Positions 15,593 through 24,299 are shown, counted from the stretch's first letter. The stretch: DNA of 26,267 nucleotides from UBA3071 sp965369635 (GCA_965369635.1 CBDURC010000015.1:1-26267), one strand, 5' to 3'. A program made the numbers and translations. Notes: generated from the sequence alone by a model not told the origin.

Positions 15593-15621
15593 TTGATCTT
15601 TGGTCTCAAGTAGGGTAAGAT
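15593..15621 (+). promoter_or_regulatory. Likely sigma-70-type promoter before the ligase-TPR gene
   Basis: TTGATC at 15593-15598 and TAAGAT at 15616-15621 have 17-base spacing. It would start a transcript near 15628, about 60 bases before the ATG at 15687, which has GAGGAG about seven bases upstream. It would serve the ligase, WecA-like and dehydrogenase genes as a second unit. Confidence 0.6.
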
Positions 15622-15686
15622 TGGTACATTAGGGATCCGTCTTCTCACGATCCTCAGTCGAGCGTCAACAGCACGAGAGGAGCTCC

Positions 15687-18600
15687 ATGCAGACCAAACT
15701 CAGCAGATGGTGCGAAGCGGTCATCGAAGCAGGGTGGCTGGCCGCATTGATCATCGTACCGCTCTTCTTCAACGTCTACTCCGCCCGCGTCTTCGAGCCG
15801 GACAAGCTCAGCCTGATGCGCTCCATCGCCCTGGTAATGGCCGCCGCCTGGCTGGTGAAGTGGATCGAAACCACGCTGGCTCGAGCAGACGCCCGCCCTC
15901 CAGCCAAGGAACCGACCGCCACCCGCACCGGCCTATGGACACGCATCCGGAAGACGCCTCTGGTCCTGCCGACGCTCCTTCTAGTGCTGGCCTATCTCAT
16001 AAGCACGCTCTTCTCGCTGGCACCGCGCATCAGTTGGTGGGGTTCCTACCAGCGGTTGCAGGGAACATACACCACCCTTTCCTACATTGTCATCTTCTTC
16101 CTCGTCCTCGGTCACTTGCGCCGCCGCGAGCAACTGGATCGACTGATCCACGTGATCATCCTCACCAGCTTGCCCATTTCCATCTATGGCATCGTGCAAC
16201 ACGCCGGCCTGGACCCGCTCCCGTGGGCCGGCGATGTGGAGACTCGCGTGGCCTCGAACATGGGAAACTCCATCTTCGTCGCTGCCTACCTGATCATGGC
16301 CTTCTTCCTGACCGTAGAGCGGCTGCTGCGCTCGGTCCAGAGGATGCTGACGGACGGAAGCGGCAGCATGGCAGACGCCGTGCGAGCTGGATGCTACTTC
16401 TTCGTGATTGTCGTCCAATTCCTCTGCATTTTCTACACCCAGAGCCGTGGCCCCTGGCTTGGGCTGCTGGGAGGTCTGTACATCTTCGTTCTTCTGGTAC
16501 TCATCACTTTGAGTCAGCGGGCCAAAGGGCTTCGCTGGCTATGGATAAGCTGGATCATCCTGTCCGTCATTGCCACTGGCTTTCTGGTGGCCATCAACCT
16601 GCCAGGCACACCTCTGAGCGGTTTCCAGAAGCTCCCCTACGTTGGCCGATTGGGTCAGGTATTCGAGCTGGACCGCGGCACGGGCCGAGTGCGCACGCTC
16701 ATCTGGGAAGGAGCAGTGGAGATGATCGTGCCCCACGAACCACTGATCTATCCCGAAGAGGGAGCTGACCGTTTCAACTGGTTACGGCCGTTGGTGGGCC
16801 ACGGGCCGGAGGCGATGTGGATGGCCTACAACCGCTTCTACCGCCCAGAACTGGCGCACTACGAGGCACGCAATGCCTCCCCTGACCGCTCGCACAACGA
16901 GACCTTCGATGCCCTGGTCATCACCGGCACCCTCGGCTTTGCCGCCTACATCAGCCTGTTCACCAGCCTTTTCTACTTTAGCCTCAAGTGGCTGGGGGCG
17001 ATCAAGAACCGTCGTCAACTGTGGGGTTTCTTGGGCCTCTGGTTCGGCCTGGGCCTGGTCTCCGTGCTCGGCTTCCGGCTGGCCGATGGCACCTGGCGCC
17101 TCTCCGGCGTGGCACTACCCGCCGGCATGATTCTGGGCTTCGTCATCTACGTCACTGTCGCTGCCTTTGCCGGGCGCGGGGTCGGAGAAGGCAGCATGAG
17201 GCGCCAATTGCTGATCATCACGCTGCTGGCAACCATTGTGGCGCATTTCATTGAGATTCACTTTGGTATCGCTATCGCCGCCACGCGCACCTACTTCTGG
17301 ACGCTGTCCGCTGTGCTGGTGGTGGTGGGGCTGGACTGGCTGCCGATGGAAGAAGCCGAGGCGTCTGCCTCGGTGAAGGCAGCAGACGCTGCGACCAGGC
17401 GGTCTGCCAAGCGACGGCGACGCCGGCGCAAGCCCGTCCGGCGCGCCGAACAGGCACGGAAGCGCTCAGCCCAGGCTCAAACGATGACGAACGTCCTCAT
17501 CTACGGATTGCTGGCCGCTCTGATCCTCCTCACACTAAGCTATGACTTCACCCACAATGATCAGAAACTGCCAGCAACGCGTGCATCAGCCATCTTCTGG
17601 AACTCACTCACCACCCGTGTGGTGGGGAAGACGCGAGTTCTGGACCTCGCTATGGCAACGCTCGCCGTCGGAACCTGGCTGGTAGGCATGCTGCTTGCGC
17701 TGGCAAAAGCGAGCAGAGAGAGCGCCGAGGATCATCAGCCCGCTCCCAGCACCTGGCTGCTTCCTGCGGGGATTCTCTACTCGGCCGCATCGCTGGGCAC
17801 GTTCCTGGTCTTTGGCTTGCTCCAGGCCGGCCGCCTGCGGCCTGCGCTATCTGTCCCCGACCATCTGGCCAACCACATCACCGGTTTCTACGTCGGCGCT
17901 TTTGTGCTGCTGCTGCTGACGGGCACGGCCATCTGGTGGAAGGGGCCATTGCCATTGCGCCGCTGGAGCAGCAACGGCTGGGCGTCCGTCTTGAGCGGGG
18001 CTGTTGCGGCCGTAGTGCTGGGTACCGTCATATCCACAGTCAACATCGGCCTGGTCAAAGCCGACGTCTACTACAAGATGGGACAGAACTTCGATAACGC
18101 CAAGCAGTGGGAGAACAGCATCGCCCTGCACACCAAAGCCCTCGAGGTGGCTAGCAACGAGGACTTCTATCATCTGTTCCGTGGCCGTGCCGAGCTGGAG
18201 TTGGCCAAACAGGCAGATGCCCCCGCGCAACGGGAGGCATTGATGCAGGCCAGTCTCCAGGACCTGACCCGCGCCCGCGAGCTCAACCCTCTCAACACTG
18301 ACCACACAGCCAATCTGGGACGGCTCTACCGCGGCTGGGGCGAACTGACCAGTGATCCGGAAGAGCGACAAGCCAAGTGGCAGCGTTCGCTGGAGTTCTA
18401 TGAACAAGCCATTTCCCTGAGCCCGAACTCCGCACATCTGTACAACGAGTACGGTCTGGTCTATCAGGCGTTGGGAGACCATGAGAAAGCAGAGGAGCTG
18501 TACGAGAAATCGCTCAGCCTCGACCAGGAATTCGAGCAGACGTATCTGTTCCTGGCGGAACTCTACCGAGTGCAGAAGCGCTGGGGCGAGGCGGCCGAAT

Positions 18601-18893
18601 CCTACCGGCAGGTGGTGGAACTGAAGCCTCGCTCGGTGCAGGGCTACAGCGGACTAGGCTACGTCTACGCGCAGCAGGGCAAGCTGCCAGAAGCCATCGC
18701 TGCCAACCAGAACGTACTGGAGATAACGCCGACCGACCTGGCCAGCACCCGCAACCTCGCCTTGCTCTACCAGCAAATGGGGGAACTGGAGAGGGCGCTG
18801 GAGTACGCACGCAAGGCTCGAGATCTCTCACCAGAAAACGAACGCCCCCAGTTGGATGCACTCATCCAGCAGATCGAAGGGCAGATGCAATGA
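15687..18893 (+). CDS. O-antigen ligase/polymerase (Wzy/WaaL-type) fused to a TPR domain
   Basis: 1068 residues. About 14 membrane segments fall in two blocks (residues 15-540 and 600-780). The Wzy_C-type signature is in the first block: a large extracytoplasmic loop ending in SPDRSHNETFD, with H403 at the position of the conserved ligase His. A strongly basic stretch at about 568-597 (run of Arg and Lys) separates the blocks and is expected to be cytoplasmic. From about residue 785 to the end the sequence forms five or more TPR units (WENSIALHTKALEVA, YEQAISLSPNSAHLYNEYG, LEYARKARDLSPEN). WaaL joins glycan to a carrier or lipid; Wzy polymerises repeat units. Which of the two this does cannot be decided. 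It overlaps the next gene by 4 bases. Confidence 0.88.
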   Translation: MQTKLSRWCEAVIEAGWLAALIIVPLFFNVYSARVFEPDKLSLMRSIALVMAAAWLVKWIETTLARADARPPAKEPTATRTGLWTRIRKTPLVLPTLLLVLAYLISTLFSLAPRISWWGSYQRLQGTYTTLSYIVIFFLVLGHLRRREQLDRLIHVIILTSLPISIYGIVQHAGLDPLPWAGDVETRVASNMGNSIFVAAYLIMAFFLTVERLLRSVQRMLTDGSGSMADAVRAGCYFFVIVVQFLCIFYTQSRGPWLGLLGGLYIFVLLVLITLSQRAKGLRWLWISWIILSVIATGFLVAINLPGTPLSGFQKLPYVGRLGQVFELDRGTGRVRTLIWEGAVEMIVPHEPLIYPEEGADRFNWLRPLVGHGPEAMWMAYNRFYRPELAHYEARNASPDRSHNETFDALVITGTLGFAAYISLFTSLFYFSLKWLGAIKNRRQLWGFLGLWFGLGLVSVLGFRLADGTWRLSGVALPAGMILGFVIYVTVAAFAGRGVGEGSMRRQLLIITLLATIVAHFIEIHFGIAIAATRTYFWTLSAVLVVVGLDWLPMEEAEASASVKAADAATRRSAKRRRRRRKPVRRAEQARKRSAQAQTMTNVLIYGLLAALILLTLSYDFTHNDQKLPATRASAIFWNSLTTRVVGKTRVLDLAMATLAVGTWLVGMLLALAKASRESAEDHQPAPSTWLLPAGILYSAASLGTFLVFGLLQAGRLRPALSVPDHLANHITGFYVGAFVLLLLTGTAIWWKGPLPLRRWSSNGWASVLSGAVAAVVLGTVISTVNIGLVKADVYYKMGQNFDNAKQWENSIALHTKALEVASNEDFYHLFRGRAELELAKQADAPAQREALMQASLQDLTRARELNPLNTDHTANLGRLYRGWGELTSDPEERQAKWQRSLEFYEQAISLSPNSAHLYNEYGLVYQALGDHEKAEELYEKSLSLDQEFEQTYLFLAELYRVQKRWGEAAESYRQVVELKPRSVQGYSGLGYVYAQQGKLPEAIAANQNVLEITPTDLASTRNLALLYQQMGELERALEYARKARDLSPENERPQLDALIQQIEGQMQ

Positions 18894-19939
18894 CCACCTA
18901 TTTGCTCATCATCGCCGCGGCGCTGGGATTGGCCGCCGGTGCCACGCCGCTGGCACGGCAACTGGGCCGGCGTCTCGGCATCCTCGATCAACCCAGCGGT
19001 CGTAAGGTCCACACTATTCCCACCCCGCGACTGGGGGGCGTGGCCATCTTCGGGGCCTTCATCTTCACCTTGGTCTTCTTCGGCGACCGGTTCTACGTCA
19101 ACCAGGTGGTGGGGATATTCCTGGGGGCCACGCTGGTCTCCTTCCTCGGCCTCTGGGACGACCGTCGGTCGTTGCCCGCATGGGCAAAGCTGCTCGGCCA
19201 GATCGCCGCCGCTCTGATCCTGCTCCTTTCCGGCGTGCAGATCACTGTGCTGCGCCAGCCACTGCTGAACGGCGCAGCCACCGTGTTCTGGGTGGTGTTC
19301 ATCACTAACTCGCTCAATCTGCTGGACAACATGGACGGGCTGGCTGGCGGCGTGGGGGCCATCGCCGCAACCTTCTTCCTGCTGCTGGCGGCCATGAGCG
19401 GACAGTATCTGGTAGGCGCACTGGCAGCAGCGCTACTCGGTGCCTGCATCGGCTTCCTGGTCTACAACCTCAATCCGGCCTCCATTTTTATGGGCGATAG
19501 TGGTGCACTGTTCATCGGCTTCATGCTGGCAGCCGTGGGCATCAAGCTCCGCTTCCCCGACAACGTGGACTTCGTCACCTGGATGGTGCCTGTCCTCGTG
19601 CTGGGATTGCCCATCTTCGACACCACCCTGGTCATCATCTCCCGGCTACGACGGGGGAAGAACCCGCTCACCACTCCCGGCAAGGATCACATCTCGCACC
19701 GCTTGGCGGGCCGTACCGGTTCCCAGCGCGAGGCGGTGCTCACCTGCTACCTCATCGCTGGGGCGATGGGGCTGGCCTCGGTTTTCGTCACCCAGGCCAC
19801 GGTGATCGAGGGATACGTCGTAGGCGGGCTGGCGCTGCTAGCAGGGCTTGTCGGGCTGTGGAAGATGGAGCAGATAGCGTTCGAAGCTCGGGGTTCCGAG
19901 TTCGGCGCTGAACACCGAACAGCGAACGCCGAACGTTGA
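18890..19939 (+). CDS. wecA: Undecaprenyl-phosphate sugar-1-phosphate transferase (WecA/TagO-like)
   Basis: 349 residues with about 10-11 membrane segments. All landmark motifs of the MraY/WecA family are present: DDRRSLPAWAK with D90-D91, NLLDNMDGLAGG with D146 and D149, MGDSGALFIG with D203, and DHISHRL with H267, H270 and R271. The enzyme moves a sugar-1-phosphate (GlcNAc-1-P in WecA and TagO) from UDP-sugar to undecaprenyl phosphate and so starts lipid-linked glycan assembly at the cytoplasmic membrane face. The ATG overlaps the ligase stop (ATGA). The last 15 codons (GSEFGAEHRTANAER) come from a heptamer repeat array that also provides the stop codon. GlcNAc as substrate is inferred from family. 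Confidence 0.93.
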   Translation: MTTYLLIIAAALGLAAGATPLARQLGRRLGILDQPSGRKVHTIPTPRLGGVAIFGAFIFTLVFFGDRFYVNQVVGIFLGATLVSFLGLWDDRRSLPAWAKLLGQIAAALILLLSGVQITVLRQPLLNGAATVFWVVFITNSLNLLDNMDGLAGGVGAIAATFFLLLAAMSGQYLVGALAAALLGACIGFLVYNLNPASIFMGDSGALFIGFMLAAVGIKLRFPDNVDFVTWMVPVLVLGLPIFDTTLVIISRLRRGKNPLTTPGKDHISHRLAGRTGSQREAVLTCYLIAGAMGLASVFVTQATVIEGYVVGGLALLAGLVGLWKMEQIAFEARGSEFGAEHRTANAER

Positions 19940-19944
19940 ACCTG
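19893..19944 (+). repeat. Heptamer array at the 3' end of the WecA-like gene
   Basis: Two units of GTTCNGN (19893-19906) are followed after GCT by five tandem units that all begin GAAC (19910-19944): GAACACC, GAACAGC, GAACGCC, GAACGTT, GAACCTG. The two halves are roughly inverted. The TGA of the WecA-like gene lies within the GAACGTT/GAACCTG junction. Confidence 0.85.
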
Positions 19945-19959
19945 CGAACTGGAGGACGG

Positions 19960-21294
19960 ATGGTGAACCTGGAAGAAAAGGTTGTCTCGCAAACAGCGGA
20001 GATCTGTGTCATCGGCCTGGGCTATGTCGGGTTGCCGCTGGCGGTGGCCTTCGCCGAAATCGGTTTCCCTGTGACCGGGCTGGACGTGGCCGCAGAGCGT
20101 GTGGCAGCCATCGGCTGCGGCGAAAGCTACATCAACGACATTCCCGATGATGCTGTAGCCGCGCAGGTGCGCGCAACTCGCTTGCGCGCCACCATGGACT
20201 ACGACGTGCTGAAGAACGTGGACGTCATCTTCATCTGCGTGCCTACCCCCTTCCATGCCACCAAGGACCCCGACCTCTCCTTCGTCGTCGCCGCCTCGGA
20301 AGGGATCGCCGACCGGCTGCAGCCGGGGCAGCTAGTGATCCTACAAAGCACCACTTATCCAGGCACGACGGAAGAGGTGGTGTTGCCCATTTTAGAGCGC
20401 AGCGACTTGCAGGCAGGCCGCGATTTCCACCTGGCCTTCTCGCCCGAGCGCATTGACCCGGGCAACCGGACATGGACGGTGCGCAACACCCCCAAGGTGG
20501 TTGGCGGGCTGACGCCTCGCTGCGCGATGCTGGCGGAAGCGCTCCTCAGCCAATTGACCCCCGAGGTGCACGTGGTGAGCACCCCGCGGGTGGCGGAGAT
20601 GACCAAGTTGCTGGAAAACATCTTCCGCAGCGTCAACATCGCCCTGGTGAACGAGCTAGCACTGCTATGCGAGCGCATGGACATGGACATCTGGGAAGTC
20701 ATCGAGGCGGCATCCACCAAGCCCTTCGGCTTCATGCCTTTCCGACCGGGGCCCGGGGTTGGGGGGCACTGCATCCCGGTTGACCCCCGCTACCTTTCCT
20801 GGAAGGCCCGCGAGTATGACTTCTACACCAAGTTCATCGAACTGGCGGCCGAGGTCAACGAGGAGATGCCCTTCCACGTGGTGCACCTCATCACCCAAGG
20901 CCTGAACCGGCAGGGCAAGCCGCTGTGGGGAGCCAACGTGCTGGTGCTGGGCGTGGCCTTCAAGCCCGACATCGAGGATGCCCGCAACTCCCCCGCCGAG
21001 CGCATCATCGAGTTGCTGCTGCAGGGCGGGGCCGAGGTTCGCTACCACGACCCCTACGTGCCCCGGTTCCGCGTGGGGCAGAACCCGCTGCACCGCCAAC
21101 CGCTGGAGTTGGCGTCCGTGCCGCTGACGGCGGAGGCCATCAGCCGAAGCGACGTCGTGGTCATCGCCACCGGCCACAGTGGCATTGACTACGACTGGGT
21201 CGTGCAGCATGCGGCGCTGGTGATTGACCCCATCAACGTGACGGGCAGCACGACTGATCCAGAGAACATCGTGCGCCTCGGCGCGCCGATGTAG
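19960..21294 (+). CDS. UDP-glucose/GDP-mannose dehydrogenase family protein (nucleotide-sugar 6-dehydrogenase)
   Basis: 444 residues. The NAD-binding fold has GLGYVG at 19-24. The central domain shows ENIFRSVNIALVNE. The catalytic Cys is C271 in GPGVGGHCIPVDP, and the C-terminal domain has VLGVAFKPDIEDARNSP. It oxidises the 6-hydroxymethyl of a UDP-hexose or UDP-HexNAc to a uronic acid in two NAD-dependent steps. Length and motif wording resemble the WbpA/TviB/WecC group (UDP-HexNAc dehydrogenases) more than Ugd, but this needs a tree. The ATG at 19960 (or GTG at 19963) is preferred over TTG at 19936 because GGAGG at 19951-19955 lies just upstream. It is placed next to the WecA-like gene, so its product may supply the glycan. 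Confidence 0.93.
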   Translation: MVNLEEKVVSQTAEICVIGLGYVGLPLAVAFAEIGFPVTGLDVAAERVAAIGCGESYINDIPDDAVAAQVRATRLRATMDYDVLKNVDVIFICVPTPFHATKDPDLSFVVAASEGIADRLQPGQLVILQSTTYPGTTEEVVLPILERSDLQAGRDFHLAFSPERIDPGNRTWTVRNTPKVVGGLTPRCAMLAEALLSQLTPEVHVVSTPRVAEMTKLLENIFRSVNIALVNELALLCERMDMDIWEVIEAASTKPFGFMPFRPGPGVGGHCIPVDPRYLSWKAREYDFYTKFIELAAEVNEEMPFHVVHLITQGLNRQGKPLWGANVLVLGVAFKPDIEDARNSPAERIIELLLQGGAEVRYHDPYVPRFRVGQNPLHRQPLELASVPLTAEAISRSDVVVIATGHSGIDYDWVVQHAALVIDPINVTGSTTDPENIVRLGAPM

Positions 21295-21343
21295 TGGCGA
21301 CCCGTGTGGTTGCCCGTAGTCATACAACAACCAAGGAGACACC

Positions 21344-22249
21344 ATGAGCAAAAAGAAACGAGAGAGGATGAAAGCGAAGGAGCGGCGGCACGCGGCATCG
21401 CGGCCGCCGACACAGCCGACTGACACCGAAGCAGCAACCGCGTCGCCCAAGAAGACGACGCAGCGACCAACCAGAAAGGCCCGGAAGCGTCAGCCCAAGC
21501 GCTGGCTCGGCCTGACATCCCGGCAGTGGCTGTGGATCGGTGTCGCAGCAGCCGTAGTCGTTGTTGCCGCGTTTCTGATCTGGTGGTGGTTGATCCGGCC
21601 GCCGGCAGCAGCTACACCAATCCCATCTACACCAATCCCAATCGAGGTTACCGAACCCGTGCCAACCGTGATTCCAGCTACTCCTACCCTGGCAGCGGCA
21701 GTGGAACGTCCCCTGGCCGCCTTGTCACCCGCCGCCCGTGTGGGCTACTACGATGCAGCTCCTGAGATGCAGATTGACCCCGGCAAGCAATACGTGGCTA
21801 CTATCCACACCGAGAGGGGCGACATTGTCGTCGAACTGTACGGTGACAAGGCGCCCAAGACGGTGAACAACTTCGTCTTCCTGGCCAGCCAGGGCTACTA
21901 CGACGGCATCACCTTCCACCGCGTCATCCCCGGCTTCATGGCCCAGGCTGGCGATCCATCGGCCACCGGCAGCGGGGGGCCTGGTTACACCTTCGAGGAC
22001 GAGTTCCATCCTGACCTGCGCCACGATGGGCCGGGGGTGCTCTCCATGGCCAACGCTGGCGCCAACACCAATGGCGGCCAGTTCTTCATCACCTACGACG
22101 CCACGCCGCACCTGAATGACAGGCACTCGGTCTTCGGCAAGGTCATCGAAGGGATGGACGTGCTGGAGCAGCTCACCCCTCGCGACCCGGCAGCGGCCAC
22201 CGAACCGGGGGATCTCATCGAGAGCATCACCATCGAGGAGCGGGGCTGA
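21344..22249 (+). CDS. Membrane-anchored cyclophilin-type peptidyl-prolyl cis-trans isomerase
   Basis: 301 residues. A very basic N-terminus (KKKRERMKAKERRH) leads to one membrane helix at about 62-84. A Pro/Thr-rich linker (to about 120) follows, then the cyclophilin domain. Catalytic and binding residues are visible: R193, F198 and Q201 in FHRVIPGFMAQAGD, and GGQFFIT around Q246-F248. The Trp found in the cyclosporin site of human cyclophilin A is His here (TPHLNDRHSVFG), as in many bacterial forms. It should sit on the outer face of the membrane and help fold exported proteins. RBS AAGGAG at 21333-21338. Its presence beside glycan genes looks incidental. Confidence 0.93.
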   Translation: MSKKKRERMKAKERRHAASRPPTQPTDTEAATASPKKTTQRPTRKARKRQPKRWLGLTSRQWLWIGVAAAVVVVAAFLIWWWLIRPPAAATPIPSTPIPIEVTEPVPTVIPATPTLAAAVERPLAALSPAARVGYYDAAPEMQIDPGKQYVATIHTERGDIVVELYGDKAPKTVNNFVFLASQGYYDGITFHRVIPGFMAQAGDPSATGSGGPGYTFEDEFHPDLRHDGPGVLSMANAGANTNGGQFFITYDATPHLNDRHSVFGKVIEGMDVLEQLTPRDPAAATEPGDLIESITIEERG

Positions 22250-22371
22250 AGCTCAAGCCAGAAGGTGGGGGGATTCTCGCTCACGGTCTCCAGTTCCTCC
22301 AACATCGAGAGCGTAGCCCAGATCTGCACTTTCTCCTCCTCGGCCAGGCGCAGAACCTGCCAGGGCAACCC
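22246..22371 (-). pseudogene. Fragment of a PIN-domain toxin-like gene
   Basis: On the minus strand about 42 residues read like the N-terminal part of a PIN-family protein of the putative toxin-antitoxin group: GLPWQVLRLAEEEKVQIW followed by MLEELETVSENP. Such proteins have the pattern strand-[G/S]-x-P-hydrophobic helix-E-E-G/K-strand-x-x-x-M-L-E-E-L. The usual first strand with the catalytic Asp is missing upstream, where the sequence runs into a dispersed repeat (22376-22440) and then an IS1 element. Downstream the fragment runs into the end of the cyclophilin gene. It is therefore a relic lacking both ends. The family call rests on this short stretch only. Confidence 0.5.
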
Positions 22372-22375
22372 TTCC

Positions 22376-22440
22376 CAAATCCTGGATTCACTACCGGACA
22401 CTTCTGCTAGGACGCGGACAAACACGGACTTGCTCTGTCC
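22376..22440 (-). repeat. Dispersed short repeat, copy A
   Basis: Read on the minus strand this contains TTGTCCGCGTCC (complement of 22410-22421), then GAAGTGTCC (complement of 22396-22404), then a GG-TAG-GAATCC-AGG-like end. The plus-strand stretch at 24361-24436 has the same blocks in the same order, so the two copies are in opposite orientation about 2 kb apart. Confidence 0.6.
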
Positions 22441-22448
22441 TTCGCTCA

Positions 22449-23295
22449 TTGGAGAGTGCCAAGACAGCGATTCCTCAGTTTTGACTGGAGACACTGGACT
22501 TCTTTGCTGGGTAGTGGTGAGCTATTGACTGATACAGGTTTGATTGTAGTGATGAACGAATAGACGAAAAACGGCCTCATGAAAGCAATCCAACTTGGAA
22601 AAGGACAGGGTTTTGCGAACAAACCGAGCCTGGCGTTGACGCAAGGTATTGAACCAACGCTCGATATGGTTGGTTTCCCCGCTGTCTTTGCCGACTGATT
22701 GATGACGGTCGATGGCGAAAACCGCCTTGTACGAATCCCAGAAATCGCTGAACGAGTAGCAGCGTTTGTAGGCGCGCGGGATGCGCAGCCAGAGGTGCAG
22801 ACAACTCGCTTCACTGCGGTCACCGATGAAATAGGCGACAATCTGCCGGGTGCGGCGGCACAGCGCCACCCACACCCAGCGCTTGTTGGTTTTCTTGAGG
22901 ACAAACGACCACAACTCATCCAGTTCCAGCACATCATCCAATTGAGCGTCAGCCAAGGTTGTTTCCAGCGGCGGCAGTTGCGCCGCCCAGTCTGCAATCC
23001 ATGCTGCCACAGTACGCCGCGACAACCCAAACAAGCGCTCTACCACCCGCAAACTGATGCGTTCCAGCACGGCACGTTTGACCTGGCTTCGCGTCCGCTC
23101 ATCATAGCCGCGTTGCGCCTGCAAGGTCCCGTAGCTCTGGCAGTCATGGCAATAGTATTTCTGTGCGCCTTTGTAATCGTGTCCGTTTCTCACCATGTTG
23201 TTGCTGCCGCATTTTGGGCACGAATGCGTTATGATCGTTTGTATCATGAGAAGGTGCTCCCGGTGAACTTGGTGGTTTGTCTTGGAGTGCCTTTT
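22449..23295 (-). mobile_element. IS1-family insertion sequence, single-ORF type
   Basis: A complete IS1-type transposase is bracketed by imperfect terminal inverted repeats. The most certain shared core is CCAAGACA at 22459-22466, and its complement TGTCTTGG at 23278-23285. About 25 further bases inward match loosely (AGTT, GGAG and CAC blocks). In IS1 the core CCAA lies about 10 bases from the element end, which gives ends near 22449 and 23295 (about 847 bp). I saw no convincing target duplication, so the outer limits are approximate. Confidence 0.75.
22522..23247 (-). CDS. IS1-family transposase (InsA-InsB in one frame)
   Basis: 241 residues. The N-terminus is the InsA-type zinc finger (C10, C13, C33, C36: CPKCGSNN and YYCHDC). 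A helix-turn-helix follows at about 65-90 (LRVVERLFGLSRRTVAAWI). The catalytic domain has the conserved D110-E111 (LELDELWSFV), a second Asp around 168-171 (SDFWDSYKAVF) and E196 in NHIERWFNTLRQR, followed by HEAVFRLFVHHYN. Enteric IS1 makes the full protein by a -1 frameshift between insA and insB; here one unbroken frame encodes both. All expected domains are present, so the element may still be active. Confidence 0.93.
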   Translation of the reverse strand: MIQTIITHSCPKCGSNNMVRNGHDYKGAQKYYCHDCQSYGTLQAQRGYDERTRSQVKRAVLERISLRVVERLFGLSRRTVAAWIADWAAQLPPLETTLADAQLDDVLELDELWSFVLKKTNKRWVWVALCRRTRQIVAYFIGDRSEASCLHLWLRIPRAYKRCYSFSDFWDSYKAVFAIDRHQSVGKDSGETNHIERWFNTLRQRQARFVRKTLSFSKLDCFHEAVFRLFVHHYNQTCISQ

Positions 23296-23354
23296 CCGGT
23301 AAATTCTACCCTCTGCATGAGTTCACAGCATATCCAGAAGCTGACGAGGACGCG

Positions 23355-24299
23355 ATGGATACACCCTACACACAGTGGATAACCGCCCAACTAGACCCGC
23401 TTGGCGAACGCGTGAAGCACATCGAACCGGTTCGCACCGGTCAGGCCAGCGCCGTGTTTGCCGTGCTGACCAATGTACACCGCTACTACTTCAAGACCTG
23501 CGGCGCGCTCTTTGCCCATGAACCGCAGCTCGCAGCGGCGCTGGATTCGTGGATGCCGGGCAGCGTGCCGCGCGTGCTGGCCATGGATACGGCGCGCCAC
23601 TGGTTGCTCATGGCCGACGCCGGGCCAATGCTGCGCACCCGCATTCAGGCCGATGGCGACACCACCCTGTCCGATGAGATGCTGCGCCGGTTTGCCGCCT
23701 TACAGCAGCAGATGATCCCCCACCAGGAGGAACTGCTCCGCCTGGGGGTGCCAGATCGGCGGCTGGACCGGTTACCGGCGCTGTACGACGACCTGATCGC
23801 CGATACTCCCGCGCTGCTGGTTGGGCAAGAGGAGGGCGTTTCGGCGGCGGACCTGGAACGGCTGCGCGCGTTCGCGCCGACCGTGCGACAGTTATGCGCG
23901 CAGTTGGCCGATTACAACCTACCCGAAACCATCCAGCACGATGATTTTCATACGGGGAACGTGAGCGAACACTATCACTTTTTCGATTGGGGCGAATGCT
24001 ACGTTGCGCACCCATTTTACTCGCTCTTGATCGCGCTGCGCGACGCCAAGTTCACGCTTGGGTATGATCCGCCCACGTTGGATCGCCTGCGGGATGTGTA
24101 TTTGCAGTGCTGGACGGACTACGCCCCATTGACGCGGTTACATGAGGTGCTGGCGATCACACATCAATTGGCTGCTTTAGGTCGCGCGTTGAGTTGGTGG
24201 CAGGTCATCCAACACGCCGACGATGCCTATCGCGCCGAATATGCGGACGCTGTGCCCTATTGGCTGCTCACGTTTTTGCACAACACGCCGCTGGAATAA
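23355..24299 (+). CDS. APH/choline-kinase-family phosphotransferase
   Basis: 314 residues with a protein-kinase-like fold of the APH family. The N-lobe begins VRTGQASAVFAVLT. The catalytic loop (Brenner motif HXDXXXXN) is HDDFHTGN with H195, D197 and N202. The metal-binding Asp is D211 in FFDWGECY. Typical substrates in the family are aminoglycosides, choline, homoserine or sugars; nothing here picks one. The frame is open back to 23277 inside the IS1 right end, but the ATG at 23355 has GAGGA six bases ahead and begins a sensible N-terminus. The IS end lies only 60 bases upstream, so the native promoter may have been displaced or replaced. No neighbour indicates a pathway. Confidence 0.8.
   Translation: MDTPYTQWITAQLDPLGERVKHIEPVRTGQASAVFAVLTNVHRYYFKTCGALFAHEPQLAAALDSWMPGSVPRVLAMDTARHWLLMADAGPMLRTRIQADGDTTLSDEMLRRFAALQQQMIPHQEELLRLGVPDRRLDRLPALYDDLIADTPALLVGQEEGVSAADLERLRAFAPTVRQLCAQLADYNLPETIQHDDFHTGNVSEHYHFFDWGECYVAHPFYSLLIALRDAKFTLGYDPPTLDRLRDVYLQCWTDYAPLTRLHEVLAITHQLAALGRALSWWQVIQHADDAYRAEYADAVPYWLLTFLHNTPLE

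Noticed and set aside
15707..16768. A 353-residue plus-strand frame
   Set aside because: Out-of-frame shadow of the O-antigen ligase gene; Arg/Pro/His-rich with no membrane segments or motifs.
22440..23310. Target-site duplication of the IS1 element
   Set aside because: No 8-9 bp direct repeat was found at the inferred ends; only weak similarity (CCTTCGC versus CCTTTTCC).
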